DNA of 64,000 nucleotides from Paraflavitalea soli. Its GTDB lineage: Bacteria > Bacteroidota > Bacteroidia > Chitinophagales > Chitinophagaceae. This document shows positions 1 through 9,031 of the stretch, in pieces. Location of the stretch: the NCBI RefSeq assembly GCF_003555545.1, contig NZ_CP032157.1, positions 7,320,546-7,384,545 of the forward strand, in the 5' to 3' direction. How positions within the stretch are numbered: the first letter of the stretch is position 1; the number at the start of each line of letters is the position of its first letter. The notes beneath the pieces were generated by a model that was not told the origin of the DNA, searched no databases, and saw only the letters and a program-made list of their open reading frames with translations. The position numbers and the translations under genes are program-made.

Positions 1-1
1 A

Positions 2-2752
2 ACAATTGCTGAATATGGCTATGATGAACTGGGGCAACTGAAGGTGAAGAAAATGGGTACCCACCCGGTGACGGGCCAGGCGCTGGAAACACAGGATTAT
101 GTATACAATGTGCGGGGCTGGCTGGTGGGCGCGAACCGGGGCTTTGCCACAGACACCAGTAATCAATCGCGTTATTTTGGATACGATATTGGGTATGACA
201 ATGAAGGCCCGGCTATTTATGGTGCGGCGCATACGTTTGCCACCAAACGGTATGACGGAGGTATCGGCAGGGTGCTGTGGAAATCGGCGGGTGACCAAAA
301 GATCAGGAAGTATGAAGCCAGTTATGACAACCTCAATCAACTGACGGGCGCCGCTTTTTACCAGTATAAGGGATCGGGTTTCACGCAGAGCGAACTGGAT
401 TTTAGTGTAAGCGGTATCAGTTATGATGCCAATGGCAATCTTCAAAAAATGCTGCAAAAGGGCTGGAAGCCTGGCGGCACGGTATTGCTGGACAGTCTGC
501 TGTACACCTATTACCCCCATAGCAACCGGCTCAGGAGTGTGCTGGATGGGGTAAATGATACCGCCACGCAATTGGGCGACTTCCGGTCTTCCACCAGTTA
601 TATGGCGGCACTGGGCGGCACGAAAACAACCACCGCCACAGATTACCTATACGATGCCAACGGCAATATGAGCAAAGACCTGAATAAGGACCTGGGCTTT
701 ATCCGGTATAACCATCTCAACCTGCCTGCGTATATCGCCTTACCGGGTAAGGGCACAATCAGCTACCTGTACGATGCCAGAGGGACCAAACTTCAAAAAA
801 CAGTAGTAGATTCTACCGTGAGCCCGGTGCTCACCAGCACCACTTATTATGTTGACAATTTTGTGTATGAAAGCAGGGAACATGCGGTGGCGCAGCCGGA
901 TGATGAGGTGCAGACGCAACAATTCTTTACCCACGCAGAAGGCCGTACCCGCTTTAAAGGCATTGATGGTTACAAGTACGATTATTTTGTGACCGACCAT
1001 CTGAATAATGTGCGGATGGTGCTTTCGGAAGAGCTGACCACCGATCCTTATCCCACGCTAACCCTGGAAGGAGCAGTAGGATCACCAGCAATAACAGCGC
1101 AGAATACTTATTGGGAAAATAAGACAGGCGCTTCCATCAATGTGGCTGCGGTGCGGAGCAGCAGGCCGGGGGCTTTTGGAGATACGAGTACGAACGGGCA
1201 ACAGGTGATGCTTGTACGTAAATCGACGGGCGCTATCGGCGCGGCCAAGCTGCTGAAGGTAATGAAAGGTGATCGCTGCCACATTTACCTGGAGTATTTC
1301 TATACCGCAGCCAATACCAATAATACCGGGGCTTCGGGTATTACTTCTTTGCTTACTTCATTTGCAAGCGCGCTAAGCGCCAGTCCGGGGGTGACGGACC
1401 TGCTGAAACCCGGCGCTGCTACCCTGTCCACTGCACTTGGTGGTAATGCCGCTTTGAGCGGCCTGCTGAATAGTGCGCCCAATACGAGCGGCAGCAACCA
1501 GGCGCCGAAAGCATATTTAAACGTACTCTTTTTCGATGAGCAGCTTCGGTTCGACCAGGCCGCCAGTCGGGTGTACCCCGTAGCCTATACGCCCAATACC
1601 AAGGGCGTTTTTGACAAGCGGCTGGCCAATGCCATCGAGGTGGGCAGGAACGGGTATGTGTACATCTATTTCAGCAATGAAAGTGATGAGCTGGTTTATT
1701 TCGATAATTTCATGCTCACCCACGAACATTCCCCGCTGCTGGAAGAAAACCACTATTATCCTTTTGGCCTGTCTATCGCCGCCCTCAGCAGCAAGAGCAT
1801 TGGCAAAACACCTAACCGGTATGGTTACAATGGCAAGGAGAAACAATCGCGGGAACTGGGCCGCAAAGGCGGGCTGGAATGGTATGATTACGGCTCGCGA
1901 ATGTATGATCCCCAAACGGGCCGCTGGCCCAGCCCGGACCCCAGCGCTTCTTCCTACAACTGGCTATCACCTTATAACTATGGTTTCAACAACCCTTTGC
2001 AGGTAATAGATCCTACGGGCCGTGATGGCATTGTAACCGGCTCTGGCAGTCAGAGTGATCCTTATGTGGTAAAGGCCAATTATTATTACTACGGTATGAA
2101 TGATGACCAGAAGAAATCCTTTATGGCAGCGATCAGGGAATACAATAATGACGGGAAGGCGCGGGCCATCAAGACGAAGGAGGGGACGGTGTATGTGAAG
2201 TTTGATCTGGGTGCCAAAGAAGCTACGGATAAAGCAGATGCTAAAAAACGAGCCGGCGAGGACGTGGAAAAAGATGGAGAGCAACAGTATAGTTTTGGCA
2301 ATACCGTTACCGTAGGGAATGTCAGAAGCAAAGATGGCACAGCCGATGAGAATACCTATGGCGGTGCCGATAATCAGGATATTGTTTTGGATGACGATGA
2401 CCTGGTGAACCTCAACCAGAACGCGCCGGGGGCCAGCCTGGAGGATATCCGGCGGGGCAATGTCATCCATGAGATCGGGCATAATCTGGGCGGCGTACAT
2501 GGCGATCCCGGTAATATCATGAGTAATCTCAATGCTACGCAAATCATAGACCCAAACTCCATCAGCAGCGCCAGTAGGTTTAGGTATACGCTACAGGCCG
2601 TTGATAATGACGGTACCCGGGCGATTATTGGCAGGATGGATACGCCTCGTGGAGGGGTAGAATCAAAATACCTTACACCCAAAGAAGACAAAGCGATAAA
2701 GGAGAGAGATGGACGCGCAGGCATAATTTGGAAAATTCCAAGCACTAAGTAA
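2..2752 (+). CDS. RHS repeat protein with C-terminal metzincin-like protease domain (5' partial)
   Basis: The reading frame is open from the window edge and carries YD-type RHS repeats, so the gene begins upstream and any in-window start is artificial. Residue numbers below count from the GTG at 44. The RHS-associated core lies at about 570-665 (YYPFGL, NRYGYNGKEK, YDYGSRMYDPQTGRW, DPTGRDG). The roughly 235 residues after it are the variable tip. They contain HEIGHNLGGVH at 809-819, matching the metzincin zinc motif HExxHxxGxxH, and NIMS at 824-827, a plausible Met-turn. RHS proteins build a shell that encloses a toxic C-terminus; here the tip would be a zinc peptidase (inference). The export route is not visible. 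Three exported paralogs follow 8 bp downstream and are immunity candidates. Certain for RHS, good for the metzincin call, unproven as a toxin. Confidence 0.93.
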   Translation, partial: TIAEYGYDELGQLKVKKMGTHPVTGQALETQDYVYNVRGWLVGANRGFATDTSNQSRYFGYDIGYDNEGPAIYGAAHTFATKRYDGGIGRVLWKSAGDQKIRKYEASYDNLNQLTGAAFYQYKGSGFTQSELDFSVSGISYDANGNLQKMLQKGWKPGGTVLLDSLLYTYYPHSNRLRSVLDGVNDTATQLGDFRSSTSYMAALGGTKTTTATDYLYDANGNMSKDLNKDLGFIRYNHLNLPAYIALPGKGTISYLYDARGTKLQKTVVDSTVSPVLTSTTYYVDNFVYESREHAVAQPDDEVQTQQFFTHAEGRTRFKGIDGYKYDYFVTDHLNNVRMVLSEELTTDPYPTLTLEGAVGSPAITAQNTYWENKTGASINVAAVRSSRPGAFGDTSTNGQQVMLVRKSTGAIGAAKLLKVMKGDRCHIYLEYFYTAANTNNTGASGITSLLTSFASALSASPGVTDLLKPGAATLSTALGGNAALSGLLNSAPNTSGSNQAPKAYLNVLFFDEQLRFDQAASRVYPVAYTPNTKGVFDKRLANAIEVGRNGYVYIYFSNESDELVYFDNFMLTHEHSPLLEENHYYPFGLSIAALSSKSIGKTPNRYGYNGKEKQSRELGRKGGLEWYDYGSRMYDPQTGRWPSPDPSASSYNWLSPYNYGFNNPLQVIDPTGRDGIVTGSGSQSDPYVVKANYYYYGMNDDQKKSFMAAIREYNNDGKARAIKTKEGTVYVKFDLGAKEATDKADAKKRAGEDVEKDGEQQYSFGNTVTVGNVRSKDGTADENTYGGADNQDIVLDDDDLVNLNQNAPGASLEDIRRGNVIHEIGHNLGGVHGDPGNIMSNLNATQIIDPNSISSASRFRYTLQAVDNDGTRAIIGRMDTPRGGVESKYLTPKEDKAIKERDGRAGIIWKIPSTK

Positions 2753-2760
2753 AAAAGCTT

Positions 2761-3369
2761 ATGTACTTCAAAATAATCCTTTCATACTTATTCCTTGCTC
2801 CCCTTTTTGGGTTTTCGCAGATACGTTTTATCGATACTGTAAGCATTCCTGGTTATTTTTTTACCTATCGGATGAAATATGATAAGACCTACACACCGTC
2901 AAACGGTCTGCTGGCGCTGCATTTTCGTTTTATTCCTGCATCCACCTTACAGCAAAGAACACTTATGGCTCATTTGCAAAAAGACTTCTATGTCGAAAAG
3001 GACACCGTAAAATTCCTTAGCTGGCAAGTACCTGAGGAGTTTGGCCCCTGGGAGACAGCAGAGGAATCGGTAAAGCCCTGGATTTCCAAGGTGAAAGGAA
3101 TAAGACCTTTTTATGTGGGCCAAAAGTCATACCCATGTGGAGTTAAGAACCATCGTATTATTATCAGCTATGTAAATGTTCAATGGCTGCATTTACGGAT
3201 GCCAGGAAAAGTGGCTTGTGATGGCTTTAACCTGCCACTAACCTTTGATTGCGGGGAAAAAGCGGAGGGCCGCGAGTATGATGTTTATTTACCCTTGAAG
3301 TTACTGGAGCTGGAGCAGGGTATCAAATTGAAACATGGCATCCCGGTACATCCTACAAAGAAACAATAA
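2761..3369 (+). CDS. Exported protein, first of three tandem paralogs; candidate RHS immunity protein
   Basis: 202 residues with an N-terminal signal peptide (hydrophobic residues 4-18, likely cleavage after GFSQ). The mature part opens with IRFIDTVSIPGY and carries WLHLRMPG and GREYDVYLPL, all shared with the next two genes. Three cysteines are present, in YPCG, VACD and FDCG contexts. It starts 8 bp after the RHS stop, so co-transcription is likely. I do not recognise the family. Position directly behind a polymorphic RHS toxin and export to the periplasm suggest protection against the metzincin tip there; this is inference from context only. It could also be a modifier or chaperone of the RHS protein. 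Confidence 0.85.
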   Translation: MYFKIILSYLFLAPLFGFSQIRFIDTVSIPGYFFTYRMKYDKTYTPSNGLLALHFRFIPASTLQQRTLMAHLQKDFYVEKDTVKFLSWQVPEEFGPWETAEESVKPWISKVKGIRPFYVGQKSYPCGVKNHRIIISYVNVQWLHLRMPGKVACDGFNLPLTFDCGEKAEGREYDVYLPLKLLELEQGIKLKHGIPVHPTKKQ

Positions 3370-3427
3370 AGACAATGATCCTCTGATATGGTTGATCTTA
3401 TTCCCAAACAAAGGCTAAAAACATTGT

Positions 3428-4036
3428 ATGCGCCGAAAAGCAATCGTTGCTACGTTACTCTTCCTGCCTTTTATTGGCTTTTCACAGATACGGTTTGTTG
3501 ATACGGTTACTATGGCCGGCTATTTTTATGCATATGTATGGGAGCACCACAAAACCAATAACCCGTACACCCGGCTGTCTGCACGGCCATTTTATTTTGT
3601 ACCTGTATCGGCCTTACAAAACAGATCACTCCAGGATCACATAAAACACGGCTATCTCAGGGAAACAGACACGGTAAGATTTCTGGACTGGCCGGAGCTA
3701 ACAGACTTCCGGCCTTACGAGGTGGCCGGTGAATCGCTTCAGTCATGGACCCGGCAAGTGAAGGGGGTAATGCCTTTTCAAAAAGGCCAGGCATCGTACC
3801 CCTGCGGCATTCAGGGGCATCGTGTCTTCGTCAGCTTCGTCAATATGCGATGGCTGCACCTGCGCATGCCGGGAAAACTGGCTTGTGAAGTCTTTAATTG
3901 GCCCTATGTACTTGATTGTGGAGATAAAGCCAAGGGCAGGGATTATGATATTTATTTACCCTTGCAATTATGGACCCTGGAAGCAGGGGTTGAACTGAAA
4001 AACGGACAGGCTTTTCATCCTGCAAGTGCGCTGTAG
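3428..4036 (+). CDS. Exported protein, second tandem paralog; candidate immunity protein
   Basis: 202 residues, exactly the length of the preceding gene. Signal peptide at residues 1-20 ending GFSQ, then IRFVDTVTMAGY. It shares WLHLRMPG and GRDYDIYLPL, and keeps the three cysteines in YPCG, LACE and LDCG contexts. It is separated from the first paralog by 58 bp with no obvious terminator, so the trio probably shares one transcript. The divergence is spread along the whole length, which suggests an old duplication rather than a recent one. The function is not known from sequence; the immunity role is inferred from the RHS neighbour. Confidence 0.85.
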   Translation: MRRKAIVATLLFLPFIGFSQIRFVDTVTMAGYFYAYVWEHHKTNNPYTRLSARPFYFVPVSALQNRSLQDHIKHGYLRETDTVRFLDWPELTDFRPYEVAGESLQSWTRQVKGVMPFQKGQASYPCGIQGHRVFVSFVNMRWLHLRMPGKLACEVFNWPYVLDCGDKAKGRDYDIYLPLQLWTLEAGVELKNGQAFHPASAL

Positions 4037-4064
4037 ATAACCAGGTAATCACTAAAAAAGAATC

Positions 4065-4676
4065 ATGCGCTTCAAGTTGCTCTTTATGCTTTTGCCCTTT
4101 GTGTCGGTGGTATGTTTTTCACAGACACGATTTGTTGATACTATAAGTATATCCGGGTATTGTTTTTTCTATACATCTAAGTTTCACGACACTTACGCAG
4201 GCCCTACCACTTCCCATGCCAGGCTCTATTATTTCGTGCCGGCTTCCACCTTACACCAAAGGCCCTTACAGGAGCATTTAATGCATTCTTTCTCTGAAGA
4301 ATTGGATACGGTAAAATTTCTTTGCTGGGGAGGGAACCTTGAGCAAAGGCTCTTCAAGACGATAGATAAAACGGTTAAATCCTGGATTGAACAGGTGAAA
4401 GGTGTGGATCTTTTTTATCCGGGTCAACAGGCTTCGCCATTTGGCATAGAAGACTATCGTGTTTTCATCAGCTTTGCCAATATTCAATGGCTGCACCTAC
4501 GGATGCCCGCGGAAGAAGCCTGGCGCTACCATAATTTGCCGCCGACGCTTGATGGGGAGAAAGCCAAGGGCCGCGAGTATGATGTTTATTTACCCCTGAA
4601 GGTGCTGGAGTTGGAGCAGGGAATCAAGCTTAAGGATGGGAATCCTGTACATGCTAAAAAGAGAAAGAAGGAATAA
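4065..4676 (+). CDS. Exported protein, third tandem paralog, lacking the conserved cysteines
   Basis: 203 residues. Signal peptide (hydrophobic residues 4-18, cleavage near CFSQ), then TRFVDTISISGY. WLHLRMP and GREYDVYLPL are conserved, and the C-terminus is very basic (KKRKKE). Unlike its two paralogs it has lost all three shared mature cysteines: YPCG is SPFG, the AC pair is AW, and DCG is DG. It is 28 bp downstream of the second copy. Either the disulfide is not essential to the fold or this copy has changed partner. Function inferred only from neighbourhood. Confidence 0.85.
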   Translation: MRFKLLFMLLPFVSVVCFSQTRFVDTISISGYCFFYTSKFHDTYAGPTTSHARLYYFVPASTLHQRPLQEHLMHSFSEELDTVKFLCWGGNLEQRLFKTIDKTVKSWIEQVKGVDLFYPGQQASPFGIEDYRVFISFANIQWLHLRMPAEEAWRYHNLPPTLDGEKAKGREYDVYLPLKVLELEQGIKLKDGNPVHAKKRKKE

Positions 4677-4697
4677 TCCATTAGCTTATATAAAAGT

Positions 4698-4803
4698 GGG
4701 CAAATAAATCGGCGCTGCTCAAACTGCTCAATAAGTTGTTTTCGATGGATAAGAAATTACTTGAGCAGCAAAAGGAACTGTATGAGTTTGTGATCAACTA
4801 GCG
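4698..4803 (+). pseudogene. Possible short gene remnant
   Basis: An open stretch of about 35 codons ends in TAG at 4801-4803. Its charged, helix-like peptide (KLLNKLFSMDKKLLEQQKEL, continuing YEFVIN) looks like the C-terminal coiled end of a longer protein, but no start-proximal part remains: the frame closes upstream at a TAA. It lies between the RHS/immunity cluster and the CaCA exchanger. It may be chance coding or the tail of a deleted gene. Confidence 0.2.
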
Positions 4804-4864
4804 GAATTACGTTGGGGTAGCTGGAAAGCCATTGTTTGGGGGTCCTTTATGTAATATTGAGTCA

Positions 4865-4896
4865 TTTGCAAATGGTCATTCATTTCCGTATTTTTA
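4865..4896 (+). promoter_or_regulatory. Probable Bacteroidota-type promoter for the CaCA exchanger
   Basis: TTTG at 4865-4868, a 20-nt spacer, then TATTTTTA at 4889-4896, a 7/8 match to the -7 box TAnnTTTG. This spacing is normal for Bacteroidota promoters. The ATG follows about 43 bp downstream. Confidence 0.5.
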
Positions 4897-4938
4897 GGCC
4901 GTTAGCATTTGTCGATATTACATATTAGCCTTATTAAC

Positions 4939-5871
4939 ATGATTGTTGATATATTCATTTTCATTGCAGCTTTAACGGCACTTATTATAGCTGCACGTTT
5001 TTTTACCAATGCAGCCGAAGAGATGGGTAAATGGCTGGGATTTCCCTCTTTTGTAATTGGTATCTTCATTGTGGGCATCGGCACATCTTTACCTGAATTG
5101 GTTTCCAGTATATTGTCGGTGAGGCAAGGGGTGTCAGAAATTGTACCTGGTAATATTATCGGCGCCAATATTTCCAACTTGTTACTGGTAACCGGATTTG
5201 CTGTTGTTATTAACAGAAAGCCTATCTCACTGGGTAGCACGTATATTTATATCGACCTGAATTTTTTGATCGGTTGCTTTTTTACATTTTATATTATCAG
5301 TTACGACGGTAAGATCACCTTTAATGAAGCGTTTATAGGGTTGATTATTTTTGTTATTTACAGTATTTACCTAATTAAAGGCGGTGTAAATCCGCGAGAA
5401 AAAAGCAGTACGGATGTCCGCACTCCATTCCCGCTGAAAGGGGCCATTATCTTATTGGTGGCAGCAGTTGGTGTTTATTTCGGAGCCAACTATACCGTGT
5501 CATCCATTCAATCCATAGCCACGGCACTGGGTATACCGGAGGCCATTATTGCTTTAACAGTGCTTTCGCTGGGCACCACGTTGCCTGAACTGGCCGTAAA
5601 TATTACTGCCATTAAACAAGGGAAAGCTGAAATGGCCGTGGGAAATGTTTTAGGCTCCTGTGTTTTTAATACGTTGGTTATACCGGCCGTGGCCTCCACG
5701 GTAGGAAGTATCACCGTGCCTGCTGTTTTGATCTCTTTTTCTTTACCGGTGATGGCGGGCTCGGGCATTTTATTTTACTTGCTTACGCAGGATAAACGGA
5801 TATCGGTGTGGGAAGGGCTTATGTTTGTAATGATCTATTTGCTGTTTATGGTCAAAATAGCTACGGGATAA
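4939..5871 (+). CDS. Calcium/sodium antiporter, CaCA superfamily
   Basis: 310 residues from the ATG at 4939; a TTG at 4909 would add ten residues but sits very close to the predicted promoter. An integral inner-membrane protein with two inverted halves, as in the YrbG-type K+-dependent Na+/Ca2+ exchangers. The two alpha repeats are clear: GIGTSLPELVSS near residues 46-57 with GNIIGANISN at 71-80, and LSLGTTLPELAVN near 209-221 with GNVLGSCVFNT near 234-244. The paired acidic residues in (S/T)LPEL and the GN motifs bind the cation in this family. It likely exports Ca2+ in exchange for Na+ or H+. It sits beside a DUF389 membrane protein and NhaA, forming an ion-homeostasis block, but is transcribed alone. 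Confidence 0.92.
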   Translation: MIVDIFIFIAALTALIIAARFFTNAAEEMGKWLGFPSFVIGIFIVGIGTSLPELVSSILSVRQGVSEIVPGNIIGANISNLLLVTGFAVVINRKPISLGSTYIYIDLNFLIGCFFTFYIISYDGKITFNEAFIGLIIFVIYSIYLIKGGVNPREKSSTDVRTPFPLKGAIILLVAAVGVYFGANYTVSSIQSIATALGIPEAIIALTVLSLGTTLPELAVNITAIKQGKAEMAVGNVLGSCVFNTLVIPAVASTVGSITVPAVLISFSLPVMAGSGILFYLLTQDKRISVWEGLMFVMIYLLFMVKIATG

Positions 5872-5921
5872 GATTATTCTAATGCAGTTAGGGAGGCCAG
5901 ACAGCGGAGGAGTCTGCTATT

Positions 5922-7235
5922 TTATTGAAAGTAAACTTTCAATGCATTGTTGCGCAGGCGGGTTTTTAGCCAGTTTTCAATCTTGCCTTTATCGGTGGAT
6001 GATCTTTTGCCTGAAAAAGAAAGCGCTACCAGTACGGTGGGCCGGCTGATGGTATCGCTTTTGAAATCATTGCCAGCGCTCAGCACCAGGCTGTTGATAT
6101 CGGGGTATTGTGTTTTAATTTCATCAAAGAGTTGCCTGCCCTGTGCATTGAATTGCTGCAAGCTGTCCATTTTATGTTGCAATGCCTGTAATTCGGTTTC
6201 CTTTGCTTTAAGAATAAAATTGAGTCTTTCAGCCTGTTCATTATTTTCGGTATTTCCTTTTACTGCTGCCAGGTAAGCAAAGCCCTGGTTAATTTCCAGG
6301 GAGGCATTGCCCAGATCGAAGCTTTTCAGTTTTTGCTGTAACCGGGCGATATCTTCTTTTACAATTTCAGCACCTCCATAGGTAAGGGTTATACTCTTTT
6401 TTTTAGGATCAATGTTTTTTTGCAGTAAATAATCATTGGGAAATTTTGCTTCCAGCTCCACAAATTGATTAGCTTTCTTTACAAACTTGTCCTGCTGCAC
6501 CAGGTCGTATCCAAAATAAATGCTGGGCAGAATGGTGAGGATCACTATGCCCCATATAATCCTTTGGGCTCTAGTGTCTGCTTTTTTATCTGGCAGGTGT
6601 TTAAAAGGAAATTTGAGGAACCTGGTTGTAATAAAAGTAGCCAGCGCAATGAAAACGGTATTGATAATGAAGAGGTAAAAAGCGCCGGTAAAAAAGTAAA
6701 ATTGCAAGGTGGCCAATCCATATCCTGCAGTACAAAGCGGGGGCATCAATGCGGTGGCTATGGCAACTCCTGGAATAACATTCCCCTTTTGCTTGCTGGA
6801 GGTAGCGATGATGCCGGCCAATCCGCCAAATAAGGCAATGAGCACATCATAAATATTGGGCGAAGTTCTCGCCAGGATCTCTGAGTGGGCATCATCCAGC
6901 GGCGAGAGGAGGAAAAACAAAGTAGAAGTGGCCAGGGCTGCTCCTGTGGCTACGCAATAATTATAGATAGATTTCCTGAGCAAGGGCAGGTCATTGATGC
7001 CTACTGCCAACCCGATGCCCATGATTGGACCCATAAGTGGTGAGATGAGCATAGCGCCGATGATGACGGCCGTAGAGTTTACATTCAACCCAAGGGAGGC
7101 AATAAAAATAGCAAAGATCAATACCCACAGATTGGTCCCTTTAAAGACCACCCCTTTGTCGATGCTCTCAATGATCACACTGACATCTTCCTTTTCCTGC
7201 CGGATGCGGAATTTTTCAATTAAAGCGTTATTCAT
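5922..7235 (-). CDS. DUF389 family membrane protein
   Basis: 437 residues from the ATG at 7235; a TTG two codons earlier is possible but unnecessary. The DUF389 core occupies roughly residues 30-225, with glycine- and proline-rich transmembrane helices including NSTAVIIGAMLISPLMGPIM and GVAIATALMPPLCTAGYGLA, the two hallmark segments of the family. Another membrane helix lies near residue 230. The remaining 170 residues are soluble and contain a coiled segment near 330-370. The family is widespread but has no established substrate. It converges on the CaCA exchanger across a 50-bp gap and lies downstream of nhaA, about 140 bp away on the same strand. Confidence 0.9.
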   Translation of the reverse strand: MNNALIEKFRIRQEKEDVSVIIESIDKGVVFKGTNLWVLIFAIFIASLGLNVNSTAVIIGAMLISPLMGPIMGIGLAVGINDLPLLRKSIYNYCVATGAALATSTLFFLLSPLDDAHSEILARTSPNIYDVLIALFGGLAGIIATSSKQKGNVIPGVAIATALMPPLCTAGYGLATLQFYFFTGAFYLFIINTVFIALATFITTRFLKFPFKHLPDKKADTRAQRIIWGIVILTILPSIYFGYDLVQQDKFVKKANQFVELEAKFPNDYLLQKNIDPKKKSITLTYGGAEIVKEDIARLQQKLKSFDLGNASLEINQGFAYLAAVKGNTENNEQAERLNFILKAKETELQALQHKMDSLQQFNAQGRQLFDEIKTQYPDINSLVLSAGNDFKSDTISRPTVLVALSFSGKRSSTDKGKIENWLKTRLRNNALKVYFQ

Positions 7236-7378
7236 GGGCAAACAGATTGTTAGTTAAGCATCATTAAGCGGGGGGATCGCACTCTTTAAAGATATTATAT
7301 TTTATGTGAAGAAGACCTGCTCAGCAGCCTGCTCCGGCTTAAATTGTTGTTGCAGATCACCCCGCCGGCGCCGGTATA

Positions 7379-8569
7379 CTAACGGGGTATCTTTATCAGC
7401 CTTGTTTGACGGCCAACGGAGTTGAGCACCAATAAACCCAATATACCCGCTATTGTGGAGGCTATCAGTATGGAGAATTTTGAACCGGTACTTATTAAGG
7501 GGTCATCGAATGATAAGAGGGCAATAAATATTGACATGGTGAACCCGATACCTCCCAGCAAGCCAAGGCCAAGCATATGTCCCCATCCGGCGCCCCGCGG
7601 CAGTTCTCCCCATCCCAGCTTTACGATGATCCAGGCCGTAAGTGTAATGCCCAGTGGCTTGCCCAGCAATAAGCCGGTTATTATGCCCAGGCCGGGTTTA
7701 TCAATCAAGCCATCCAACATGCCAGGCTCAATGCTTATATTGGTATTGACAATAGCAAAGAGGGGCATGATGGCGAAGTTGACGGGTTTTGACAATAAGT
7801 GTTCTAAGCGCTCCAGGGGCGATTCCTGTGCCACCTTATTGGTAGGGATGGCAATAGCGGTTAATACCCCGGCAATAGTAGCATGAACACCAGAATGATG
7901 AATGAAATACCACATGAAGGCGCCGGGAATCAGATAGAGCGCGAGCTTCTTTACGCCCAGCCTGTTACATATTATCATTACTAAAAAACATCCTGCTGCA
8001 TACGAGAGGAAGTTCAATTGGAGGTTTATCGAATAGAAAACAGCGATGACCAAAACGGCAATCAGGTCGTCGGCTATAGCCAGTGCTGCCAGGAAGATCT
8101 TAAGGGAGGGGGGCACCTTATCACCCAATAGGGATAGCACGCCTATTGCGAAGGCTATATCTGTGGCCATTGGAATGCCCCAACCATGCTCCGTATCTGT
8201 TGTTGCGTTGATGATATAGAAAATGAGTGCCGGTGTTATTGCACCCCCAATCGCTGCAAAGACCGGCAGGGAGGCCCGCTTGAAGGTGGATAATTCGCCC
8301 TCCACAAAGGCTCTTTTGATCTCCAATCCTACATAGAGGAAAAACAAGGCCATCAATCCGTCATTGATCCAATGCAGGATGGAAAACTTCAGGTGAATAT
8401 AGGCCGTATTGATCCCAAGTTCCTTATTGATCAATTGTGAAAACCAGCCCGCCCAGGGAGAATTGGCTACCAGGAGTGACAGGAGCACGGCGCATAAAAG
8501 GATGATGCCTCCAATAGAACCCGCACTTACGAAGCGCTTAAATAAATGAACATTGATCTTTATAGCCAT
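7379..8569 (-). CDS. nhaA: Na+/H+ antiporter NhaA
   Basis: 396 residues, normal length for NhaA. The protein exchanges cytoplasmic Na+ or Li+ for external protons at the inner membrane. Visible signatures are GIPMATDIAFAIGVLSLLG (Asp near 137) and LAIADDLIAVLV, whose paired aspartates near 167-168 correspond to the ion-binding Asp163/Asp164 of E. coli NhaA. GLEIKRAFVEGEL in the first third is also typical. The ATG at 8569 lies inside the 3' end of the upstream gene, a 32-bp overlap that suggests translational coupling. This start gives the usual short N-terminal amphipathic segment before the first helix. Confidence 0.96.
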   Translation of the reverse strand: MAIKINVHLFKRFVSAGSIGGIILLCAVLLSLLVANSPWAGWFSQLINKELGINTAYIHLKFSILHWINDGLMALFFLYVGLEIKRAFVEGELSTFKRASLPVFAAIGGAITPALIFYIINATTDTEHGWGIPMATDIAFAIGVLSLLGDKVPPSLKIFLAALAIADDLIAVLVIAVFYSINLQLNFLSYAAGCFLVMIICNRLGVKKLALYLIPGAFMWYFIHHSGVHATIAGVLTAIAIPTNKVAQESPLERLEHLLSKPVNFAIMPLFAIVNTNISIEPGMLDGLIDKPGLGIITGLLLGKPLGITLTAWIIVKLGWGELPRGAGWGHMLGLGLLGGIGFTMSIFIALLSFDDPLISTGSKFSILIASTIAGILGLLVLNSVGRQTRLIKIPR

Positions 8570-8972
8570 TGTTCCTGTTGATATGGATAAAAGGCTGCAA
8601 AGTAACTGTTATCTTCAATATTGAGTCAACCTCGTGTTGATAATTGGCTTTCCAATCAGGTCCATTGCGAAAGGATAAGTATATTTCTATTGTTTCATTG
8701 TAATGGTCTATGCCCTTGCGTTCCCTGGCGCTTACCTTTTCGATATAAACATTTTTAAATCCATATTTCGAAGCCACGCCTTCGATTGCCTGCTCCTGTG
8801 GTGAAATTGTATGAGTGCCTACTCTTACAAGGCGGCAATTCCCCTTCCTGATGTCAAGCTTTGCCGTAAGATAATTGTACTCCGGAGATTGATCATAGTT
8901 TTTCTTTACTATGAGAAGAGCAGTAAGGACTGCACCCAGGATAAGGGCAATGATCAGGTATGTTTTACGCAT
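8538..8972 (-). CDS. Membrane-anchored hypothetical protein upstream of nhaA
   Basis: 144 residues. One N-terminal hydrophobic helix (residues 4-22, TYLIIALILGAVLTALLIV) followed by a soluble domain, suggesting a periplasm-facing anchored protein. I see no motif I can assign. The last 32 bp overlap the start of nhaA in another frame, so the two genes are very likely co-translated. A role linked to salt or pH stress is inferred from this coupling alone. Confidence 0.7.
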   Translation of the reverse strand: MRKTYLIIALILGAVLTALLIVKKNYDQSPEYNYLTAKLDIRKGNCRLVRVGTHTISPQEQAIEGVASKYGFKNVYIEKVSARERKGIDHYNETIEIYLSFRNGPDWKANYQHEVDSILKITVTLQPFIHINRNNGYKDQCSFI

Positions 8973-9031
8973 AAATGGAATGTTTCCAGGCTAAGGGTAC
9001 TTCTACAAGTGGTTGCCAGGGTATAAGGCGG

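Noticed and set aside
1967-2542. 191-residue antisense frame within the RHS gene
   Set aside because: Rich in Ile runs from antisense of Tyr/Asn codons; overlaps the conserved metzincin coding strand.
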